NCBI GenBank assembly: GCA_009733715.1 | Contig: WMKJ01000032.1 | Coordinates: 49,327-113,326 of the forward strand | Length of the DNA: 64,000 nt | Reading direction: 5' to 3' | From: Herpomyces periplanetae | Taxonomy: Eukaryota > Ascomycota > Laboulbeniomycetes > Herpomycetales > Herpomycetaceae | Shown: positions 56,719-64,000 of the stretch, one piece after another | Numbering within the stretch: position 1 is the first letter of the stretch | Layout of the letters: each line of letters opens with the position of its first letter | Program-made: the position numbers and the translations under genes | Notes under the pieces: generated by a model | Told to the model about the DNA's origin: nothing | Databases searched by the model: none | Seen by the model: only the letters and a program-made list of their open reading frames with translations

Positions 56719-59211
56719 ATGTTCAAATTAGCCCGTAGCAGGCGTAAAAATGAACGTGGATCTCGTGTAGTGGTAACACGAAATAGCAATCCGGGTAAAG
56801 TTAAGCGGAATGAACATCTGAGTAGCGTATCAATGGATACAAATGTTGCCCCGGTTAAGCGAAATATCGATTTGTTGAGTAGTGATTCGGAAAGTTCTTC
56901 TTTTACTTCTTTAGGCAGTGGTACCTCATCTCTTACTTGTCATGATGATTCGTCAGTTGATGATAGTGATGATAATTACCATCGTCGTAACAATGTTGGA
57001 AATATTAGCCACCAAAATCCTTTAAATAATGATTCACAAATTATTGTTGAATGCACTGACAAGCAATCCTTAAACCAATTTTCAAATATCTCAAACTTAT
57101 CTCCTCCAGGTCCGCTTTGGCGTCAGAATTTACTAGAAACTGATTATCGCGAAGAACTGGACGCCGAGGGTAATCCACGCTACATTTATCGTGAAATAGA
57201 ACCTGCATACGATTCAGACGATACAGATTGTCATGTTCCCGTTAATACTATTGGAAACATCGATCCCTCCTACTATGATAAGTTTCCCCATATCGGATAT
57301 GATATCAACGGTAAAAAAATTCTTCGGGCTGCGAAAGGTGAAGTTTTGGATAATTTATTAGATACCATAGACATTCCCGAAGGTTGGACAGGTTTAACAG
57401 ATCCGGATACGGGTAAACCTTTGAATTTATCGTCGGAACAACTCGACATGCTTAAGCGCATTACGCAGAATGAATACGGTATCGTTAACAACCGTGACTA
57501 CGATAATGATGAAGATCAAGTTTTACCAGAAATGTTTGATTATTTTTCCCGTCAAACAGAAATAATGCCATTAAGTGCTGCACCTGAGCCTAAACGAAGA
57601 TTCTTACCGTCAAAACATGAATTTAAACGAATTCTAAAGTTGGTAAAAGCTATCAAAGACGGTAAAATTATGCCCTACAATGGTGCGCATGCCACAACTA
57701 CGGAATGGAATGACGGTCTCAATAATATGGAACACATATGGAACTTTGATGTTTGGGCCAATGAGAAATGTGATAGCATTGGCACTGCAATCCCCCAGTT
57801 ACCAGCGCCTAAATTACCTCCACCAAATCATGAAGAAAGCTACCACCCTCCTGAAGAATATTTGTTTACGCAGGATGAAAAAGTTCAATGGTTAAATAGC
57901 GAGCCTGATAAGCGTGAAACAACGGTAATTCCACAAGATTTTGCGAGTGTAAGAAAAATCGTAGGATACGATAAATTTGTCAAAGAGAGATTCGAAAGAT
58001 GTCTCGATTTATACTTAGCACCTCGCGTTCAGAAGAACAGGGTTCATATTGACGCCGAAGCACTTTTGCCCGAATTGCCTCGTCGTGATCAACTTGGTCC
58101 GTTCCCCGTAAAGTGTTCAACCGTATATCGGGGTCACTTAAGTCGAGTTCGCAGTGTTTCAATTGACTCACGAGGTCAAAACATAGCTTCCGGTGGTGAC
58201 GATGGCTGTGTGCGAATTTTTGACCTTATTACAGCCCGACAAATTGATTCGCTTCAATTAAGTAATCGAGATCCTGTTAATGTTGTTCGTTGGATACCTA
58301 CGATGGATATACCTATCGTAATGGCTGCCTGTTCCAATACCATATATTTTGTCCTCCCTCACAACCTTTCTTATCTTACTCCAGAAATGATTAGAGTAGC
58401 GGAATCAACACTTCACGCTGGATTTTCCTCATGTAATCAGAGTCAATCTCGTGAGCAAAATGGTACGGTAGCCCCCCAATCCAAGAAGATACAAGCAGCA
58501 ACGTGGACAAAATCTGATCCAAAGCAACGGCATAATGGTCGAGTTTTACTTCAGTTAACTCTACGGTCTACCGTCAAAGTTATTGTGTTTCATAGGCGAG
58601 CAGATTACTTTGCAACGGTGTCGCCTAATGCTCAATCACATTCCGTGGCAATTCATCAATTATCGCAGCATAAGACTCAGCTTCCATTTAAAAAAGTTAA
58701 AGGTCTACCCCAGACCGCCGTTTTTCATCCTAATAAGCCCGTCTTCTTTCTTGCCACACAGAGAAAAGTTCGTATATACGACCTTGCTAAACAATCACTA
58801 ATACGAGTTCTACAACCCGGGGCTCGTTGGATCTCGTCAATTGATATTCATCCTGACGGTGAGAATCTGTGCGTCGGCACGTACGATCGTCGAGTATTGT
58901 GGCACGATTTGGCCGTGTCAACGTATCCATCTCAAACTTTACGGTTTCACGATCATGCAGTTCGCTCAGTTGCCATTCATAAGAATTCGTTCCCTCTTTT
59001 TGCTGATGCTAGTGACGATGGAACTTGTCGGGTATTCTATGTTCGTACTGGATCTGATGAACTTCTTCATAACGTTCAAATAGTTCCCTTGACAACTTTG
59101 CGTGGCCATTCAGTTAAAACTCATTTGGGCGTCTTAGACATAGTTTGGCATCCACGTCATCCATGGCTTATAAGTGCCGGTGCAGATGGAACCTGTCGAT
59201 TATGGACGTAA
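56719..59211 (+). CDS. ERB1: Ribosome biogenesis protein Bop1/Erb1
   Basis: Erb1 forms the PeBoW complex with Ytm1 and Nop7 for 60S subunit maturation. An intronless frame encodes 830 residues, the usual length. The first 130 residues are basic and then acidic, Ser/Asp-rich. The BOP1NT domain includes YDKFPHIGYDINGKKILRA, then IPEGWTGLTDPDTGKPLNLS, KRRFLPSKHEFKRILKLVKA, PPNHEESYHPPEEYL and FVKERFERCLDLYLAPRVQK, all near-diagnostic. The C-terminal half is a WD40 propeller: VYRGHLSRVRSVSIDSRGQN, IASGGDDGCVRIFD, then LPQTAVFHPNKPVFF, SSIDIHPDGENLCVGTYDRR and LISAGADGTCRLWT at the end. The gene is complete. Confidence 0.97.
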   Translation: MFKLARSRRKNERGSRVVVTRNSNPGKVKRNEHLSSVSMDTNVAPVKRNIDLLSSDSESSSFTSLGSGTSSLTCHDDSSVDDSDDNYHRRNNVGNISHQNPLNNDSQIIVECTDKQSLNQFSNISNLSPPGPLWRQNLLETDYREELDAEGNPRYIYREIEPAYDSDDTDCHVPVNTIGNIDPSYYDKFPHIGYDINGKKILRAAKGEVLDNLLDTIDIPEGWTGLTDPDTGKPLNLSSEQLDMLKRITQNEYGIVNNRDYDNDEDQVLPEMFDYFSRQTEIMPLSAAPEPKRRFLPSKHEFKRILKLVKAIKDGKIMPYNGAHATTTEWNDGLNNMEHIWNFDVWANEKCDSIGTAIPQLPAPKLPPPNHEESYHPPEEYLFTQDEKVQWLNSEPDKRETTVIPQDFASVRKIVGYDKFVKERFERCLDLYLAPRVQKNRVHIDAEALLPELPRRDQLGPFPVKCSTVYRGHLSRVRSVSIDSRGQNIASGGDDGCVRIFDLITARQIDSLQLSNRDPVNVVRWIPTMDIPIVMAACSNTIYFVLPHNLSYLTPEMIRVAESTLHAGFSSCNQSQSREQNGTVAPQSKKIQAATWTKSDPKQRHNGRVLLQLTLRSTVKVIVFHRRADYFATVSPNAQSHSVAIHQLSQHKTQLPFKKVKGLPQTAVFHPNKPVFFLATQRKVRIYDLAKQSLIRVLQPGARWISSIDIHPDGENLCVGTYDRRVLWHDLAVSTYPSQTLRFHDHAVRSVAIHKNSFPLFADASDDGTCRVFYVRTGSDELLHNVQIVPLTTLRGHSVKTHLGVLDIVWHPRHPWLISAGADGTCRLWT

Positions 59212-59383
59212 TTTGGAATCCCCATCTCGGCCACCTCTATTACTGTCATCATCATTTTCTGCGTTATCACCACTTCTACCGCAATTTCCGACTCTTCACC
59301 GATATCCATCGTTCGTCCATACAGACGTCGATCTTGCTCACCTGAGAGTTATCACACCTCAATGAACTCAGCACTAAAATTTA
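59212..59383. other. Short convergent gap ERB1 / permease
   Basis: 172 bp between two stop codons; the 3' ends of both transcripts probably overlap here. Confidence 0.6.
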
Positions 59384-61163
59384 TCACGACATTGCCATTT
59401 TGCCTTCGTCGGTCTTAATTATTTTTTCCAGTTTCCATTTCCCGTTTAAACTTTCTTCGTACTCTTCAATTTCGTGGATATCGCGGAATATATCAATATC
59501 TTCAGCCTTACGAATACTTTCACCTGATACAATCCTTCGAACAAGATAAACCACGGGAAATGTTGCAACCATTGTATATGAAAATAGAAAATTTGAAACT
59601 TTCCAACGATGAGGCAAAAATACGGCATATCCTCCCATGAAGATCATAACAAACGAGCCGACAAATCCGTACCATGCTGTAAACGGTTGACCCCAGCTCT
59701 GAAAGGGAAATTTACTTCGATCAATTTTTTGTACACAGCATGCTCGATGGAATCTTAGATACGTCCAACAGATCACAGCAAAATTAATCAATTGACTTGT
59801 GGTCACCATGTTTACGAACCATTGCAGAACTACGGATGAACGATTAGAAACCTGCAAGAAGGCCACCAAAGAGATGGTCAGTACAGCGACCACTGAATAG
59901 ACGGGCACGCCGTTTTTGTTGCAGTATGAGAAGAAAGCAGGCGCTTTTCCATCTAGTGACAAGCCATAAAGTGATCGAGAAGCACAATATACGAAGCTGT
60001 TACCCGCTGAAAAAGCGGAAGTTAGAATCATTGCGTTAACCAAATCCGGCAAAGCGTGGATTTTAAGGCGACGCATAGCTATAACGTACGGTGAACTTGA
60101 TGCTCCCGGTTTTGATTCAGCATAGGCCCGAATTAACTCTGGATCATTATGCGCGACCAAAACACCAACTGAAAGTGAGCCAACAATGAAGAAGCAAGTG
60201 AGTCGGTAGAATACGGACTTGAACGCTTTTGGCATATTAATACGTGGATTTTCAGCTTCGCCTGCCGTGATAGCAACGTATTCTGGGCCAGCAATCGTAT
60301 ATGAAGCAAGGATGAAGCATTGCAGAAATCCCAGAAATTTTGCCAAACTTCCTTTGGAATAAAATTCAGCAAAGGCTCCCGGTTTACGCCAATATCGAAA
60401 GCCAAATTTATCGTGCAAAGGATTTCCGCCTAGCATGACGACAAAGGAAAATGCTGTCAGAAAGAAGACTAGGAAGATTTTGAAAAGCGACGTCCAGAAT
60501 TCAACTTCTCCGAATAACCTTACTCCGTAAAGATTTATCAAACTTCACCATGTTAACATGAGCGAGGAAGTGGTGACATCTCGTTTTAGTTAGTTAATAG
60601 TTTGTAAGTTTTAATGGTAAATCTTTAACGAATATTTTACTAGCACATTCACTAACTTACGCGTAAAGTATCAAAACCACTGCAATTGTTGCACCGACAG
60701 GTAAAGTATCCGATTTATCCCAGAATTTAATAATAATGTTACAGGCAACTATTTCAAATGGGATAGATATTACTTCCAAGGCAAAATAATTCCATCCCGT
60801 GGCAGTTCCAAATGCATCGTTTACGTATCTTCCGGCGAAGCGTATAAACGGTGATGATATTGGGTTTAGGCTGACCATTTCTGCCAAACTTACAGTTATC
60901 GCCAACACAAACGTTGACCATAACATGAAAGCTAGCAAAAGACTAGCCGGTCCTCCATCCAATAATCCACGGCCTATTTGAACGAATAACGTTGTACCTA
61001 TGGTACCACCGATCCCAATGAATTGTATATGTCGTAGTTTTAACCTTCGTTGAGTATATTGTATGTTATCCTTCGCATTGATAGATTTACCTGGTACCGA
61101 ATGCTTAATTTTGTTTTGTATACACTTCCACCACTTTTGTTCGGACATCGTTGTGCTCATCAT
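59384..61163 (-). CDS. Amino-acid permease, YAT/APC family
   Basis: These plasma-membrane proton symporters take up amino acids. Two exons, complement of 59384-60542 and 60661-61163, give 553 residues with about 12 hydrophobic helices. The N-terminus is cytosolic, then comes the family signature: LKLRHIQFIGIGGTIGTTLF, VQIGRGLLDGGPASLLLAF. SPFIRFAGRYVNDAFGTATG and WNYFALEVISIPFEIVACN follow. The join reads LILYALINLYGVRLFGEVEF, as in family members. In the second part, GEAENPRINMPKAFKSVFYR, SAFSAGNSFVYCASRSLYGL and APAFFSYCNKNGVPVYSV are conserved. The C-terminal tail is short and acidic. Substrate is not certain; the sequence resembles dicarboxylic or general amino-acid permease relatives. 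An in-frame second Met (61160) is equally possible as start. Confidence 0.93.
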
Positions 61164-62499
61164 GTTGCTTTGAATTTAGATAATTTATCACGAATCCATC
61201 AAAACTGTCACGCCGTTATATTAATTACTTCACGGACCGACGAACCGTTTACCACCGTTCTTCAGTTCCCTTGTAACTCGTTGCAATCATACATCCCTTG
61301 TATTAATAGGCAACTTAATCAGGTAGTTTCACCGCGCAGGTCGTGATTAGGCGGCCTGAGTGTGTGTTTGCGTAGGTTTAGAAGGAAGCGCGTGTGTGTA
61401 CGGCCTTGATGAGTGCGTGGCAGAGTAAAATGAGTAAAATTCAAAGATAGTGCAAGTGCGTAAATGAGCAAGCATGCAAACAAGTGGACGAGCAAGTACA
61501 CACTCTTTAAGCAGCGTTAACGTATCCGGTTTTATTTTCCTTTCTTTGCTTTTCCCTTGGCCTTGCGAGTCAATTTTTGCTACTTCGGACAATTTCATGT
61601 TCACCTGGGTAAATTCATGGGTCCTTCGTTTTGGGGATTCATCCTACGTCTAGCCGCCCAGCACAAAACCCCATTCTAATACGGAAAAGCCTAAATCCTT
61701 GGTGTTACCCACTACAAGCTTAGTTTCTTCCTTATCCAATTAAGCCCATCTAAAAATTATACCCAAAAAACAATTATTTAACGTACACTTGTCTCCACTC
61801 GTAAATCTAGTCTTCGCGCACATATCCTTACCCGTGGTACGATGCGACGTATAAATTTATACAAATTTATGCAATCATTTGGACACACAAAAGTCTGCTA
61901 TAGGCTAACTAAGAGACTCGAACAAGTTACGCGACAAATCAATCCAAGTTTTATCAAGTCAATTTTAAACGATATATACCCGGTAAATTATTATACCCTT
62001 TCACGAAATACTTCTATTAACAAGTTACCAAAAAATGCATCCTGCTGATCCTTCGATGTACTAAATTGCACACAAACCCGATAATCGGCCTATACACCTC
62101 ATCCACCGGCTCGGCCCGCACTCATGTCCAATCACATTTATTTCCGACCATCCCGACTAAACCACTTTCTATTTCATCTCGTATCACTCCTTCCCGTTTC
62201 CACCTTCCTCACACTTTACCACTCCACAATTTCTGGGCAATCAAATTAGTAATCTTATGATGTCATATGTGGCGCAGGCACGGAGTAATGCCGCTGTGGA
62301 CGGGGCCGGAAAGATTTATGTCCGGTGACGATTTTCCGGACTAAAAAAGAATTTTACCCGGAAAACTTCCCCATTTTATCATTGTTTAAAGAGCTTTTAA
62401 ACAACATCTTACTCGGGATTAAAAACGCTCAAATTAACCTAATATTTATAAGTTGCCAAACGGCACTATTCAAAGTTATACACGCACCAAATTAACGGC
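61164..62499. promoter_or_regulatory. Divergent promoter region permease / GOS1
   Basis: About 1.3 kb with no supported gene. A 68-codon frame at 61842-62048 has no recognisable family. A GC-richer patch at 62270-62340 lies about 200 bp before GOS1 and may be its promoter. Confidence 0.5.
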
Positions 62500-63519
62500 A
62501 TGACAAACGTTTCTTCCACATCATCTTCCGGATGGACTCAATTAAGACAGCAAACGCGTAGCTTGGAAGTTCAGGTATTTCATGCAGCCTATACTCAGTT
62601 ATTATTACGCTTTACATTATCGTTGAACAAACGAAGGGTGACTTTATAGGGATCTTCTGTTCAACGTTAATCAATTGTATTGCATGCCTGCTGCCTGGGT
62701 GTGTGCATCTTGGGCACATCATGTATACAACTAACATGCGTATAACTAAACGTAAAATAATACAAGCTCCAAACTGACTACGTTATGCTTTTTCTCGACT
62801 AATCCAACACTTTTTAGACGGAGACCCTTCTACATTCTTACTCGCAATACGCGTCAATGGCCTCTAATCTATCCCTTGAACCTTCCGCTAAGGAACTTCA
62901 GTTGAAAGGTCAAATTGAAGAAGTTATCAAACATGTGCGTCTGTTGTACTTCACGTCACCTCCCCACGTATATATTAACTTAACACCTTCTTGCACTTAT
63001 CCAAGCATGTAGCGAGAGTCTCTCATTCATAGTCTATCTAAATTATGCTCATCAGATTCTGCCATTGCCACTACGTCTGCCTTGAAACAAAATAATGTTT
63101 CTCGTCATAAACAACTTCTTCAAGAGAGCATCAGTGAATTTAATCGGATACGTCAGACTATCAACGCACATCGAAATAAAATGCATTTAATGTCTTCCCA
63201 TAGAGATTCGGAATTCACTTCTTCATCGTCAAATTACGCTCAAGCTGAAGCAGATTATCTGCTGAATGAGCGTGATCGAATAGATTCCACCCATAGCTTA
63301 ATAGATGGCGTCCTATCTCAAGCCTACGCAATAAACGATAATCTTAGTTTGAATCGTGAAACTTTGGCTAGTATAAATCGAAAACTAGTTGGAACTATAC
63401 GTCAACTTCCTGGTGTGAATAATTTCATATCAAAAATCGGAACGAAGAAGCGGCGTGATACCGTCATTTTAGCATGTTTTATAACCTTTTGTATCGTTTT
63501 GCTCATGTACATGCGTTAG
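62500..63519 (+). CDS. GOS1: Golgi SNARE Gos1/GOS28
   Basis: Gos1 is a Qb-SNARE for traffic within the Golgi and from endosomes. Three exons (62500-62574, 62818-62934, 63013-63519) give 232 residues, matching the family. The start SSGWTQLRQQTRSLEVQ matches the family's WxxLRxQxRxLE segment, then TETLLHSYSQYAS. The SNARE motif spans about residues 150-210, with LNERDRIDSTHSLIDGVLSQ, then AINDNLSLNRETLASINRKL. A basic stretch GTKKRRDT precedes the C-terminal anchor VILACFITFCIVLLMYM. The two small leading exons are both phase 0. Identity is firm. It converges on the ATP10 gene with 65 bp between. Confidence 0.95.
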
Positions 63520-63584
63520 CTTTGATCATGCTGCCTCCCTCTTAAAATTTTACCATGTGCCCGCGCGCATTCATCCTGCATACA

Positions 63585-64000
63585 CTAAGTGTTCAATTTC
63601 ATATTGTTTCTGTTTTCCTGACTCGTATGTGAACATGATCTTGCTGCCGCTATTAATTTTTCTACGCCCAAATTCAAATATTCACGCTCCTCTGGCTCCG
63701 CATCTCCACATCCAGCACACCGTATCTTACAATTTTCATCCACCAAATAAACATACCCAACGTTTAAATTACTGTATCTCATGGCATGCCGAATTTCGTC
63801 TGTCATAGTAACTCCTTTCACAAAGAAAAATTTATCGTAATCGTTCTCATCTCTCTCTCTACGTAATCGATATGAAAAAGCCTTTTGAATCATGGCGCGT
63901 AACCAATCCCTTTGTACGCAAACTTCAACTAATTGTGCTATGTCTGCGTTGGCGTTTAGCGTATGCCGTAATCCTTCGTTAGCTTTATAACTGATAAACG
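63585..64000 (-). CDS. ATP10: Mitochondrial ATP synthase assembly factor ATP10 (5' end outside window)
   Basis: Atp10 is an inner-membrane chaperone needed to assemble the Fo sector of ATP synthase. The frame is open from the stop at 63585 to the window edge, at least 137 codons, so only the C-terminal part is present. The recognisable core is the tail motif VGYVYLVDENCKIRCAGCGD, then EEREYLNLGVEKLI. Upstream, DYDKFFFVKGVTMTDEIRHA matches the (K/R)YFFV-P-(L/V)SDEIR segment. Homologues usually have RWAGCG in the tail; here it is RCAGCG, a Trp-to-Cys change. The start and any mitochondrial presequence lie beyond 64000. No intron is needed in the visible part. Confidence 0.88.
   Translation of the reverse strand, partial: FISYKANEGLRHTLNANADIAQLVEVCVQRDWLRAMIQKAFSYRLRRERDENDYDKFFFVKGVTMTDEIRHAMRYSNLNVGYVYLVDENCKIRCAGCGDAEPEEREYLNLGVEKLIAAARSCSHTSQENRNNMKLNT

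Overview
This window is nuclear DNA of a fungus. It is AT-rich with short spliceosomal introns of roughly 50-220 nt. Most have GTAAGT/GTATGT-type donors, CTAAC-like branch points and YAG acceptors. Fungal-type families fix the kingdom: a YAT-family amino-acid permease, a Bgl2/Scw-like GH17 glucanase, an RCR-like PPxY membrane protein, low-molecular-weight thioredoxin reductase and Gos1. Genes kept by animals and many early-diverging fungi but lost from budding yeast also occur (HEI10, FAM50/XAP5, ZC3H3-like, WRAP53-like). I therefore lean to an early-diverging (zygomycete-grade) fungus. The phylum cannot be fixed from the sequence. I saw no tRNA, rRNA, snRNA, CRISPR or intact mobile element.

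Layout. 1-5 kb: an unrecognised helical protein (+) and thioredoxin reductase (-). 5.7-8.9 kb: cytosolic alanyl-tRNA synthetase (-). 9.5-12 kb: a small unknown gene (+) and an RCR-like PPxY adaptor (-). 15-19 kb: Mps1/TTK kinase and mitochondrial bL21m (both +). 19-20.4 kb: a decayed coding relic (-). 22-23.5 kb: TFIIF beta (+). 27-30 kb: a bZIP factor with a hydrophobic segment (+). 31-33 kb: a five-finger CCCH protein of ZC3H3 type (-). 34-35 kb: SDH3 (+). 35-37 kb: Noc4 (-). 37.7-39.4 kb: Leo1 (+). 39.4-40.8 kb: FAM50/XAP5 (-). 41-42.6 kb: HEI10 (+). 44-46 kb: a coiled-coil protein (+). 46-48 kb: an MFS transporter (-). 50-51.5 kb: Vps26 (+). 51.5-53.2 kb: a WRAP53-like WD40 protein (-). 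54-55.5 kb: a GH17 glucanase (-). 56.7-59.2 kb: Bop1/Erb1 (+). 59-61 kb: an amino-acid permease (-). 62.5-63.5 kb: Gos1 (+). 63.6-64 kb: a partial ATP10 (-).

The genes are mainly housekeeping and do not form a cluster or pathway. Strands mostly alternate, giving convergent pairs with very short gaps (LEO1/FAM50 22 bp, VPS26/WRAP53 49 bp, GOS1/ATP10 65 bp) and divergent pairs sharing promoters. Loose themes recur: transcription and mRNA processing (TFIIF beta, Leo1, FAM50, ZC3H3-like), ribosome biogenesis (Noc4, Bop1), cell division and meiosis (Mps1, HEI10) and mitochondria (bL21m, SDH3, ATP10).

Most exon structures were built by hand by joining reading frames across GT..AG junctions so that family motifs are restored. 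The least ordinary observations are a 7-nt microexon in thioredoxin reductase, a 15-nt microexon in the MFS gene, stop-free 3n introns in TFIIF beta and NOC4, a GC-AG intron in VPS26, dense CACGTG/TGACGTCA clusters (one between two gene 3' ends), a 15-bp hairpin in a gene desert and the decayed coding region. I found no strong candidate for a new multi-gene system.
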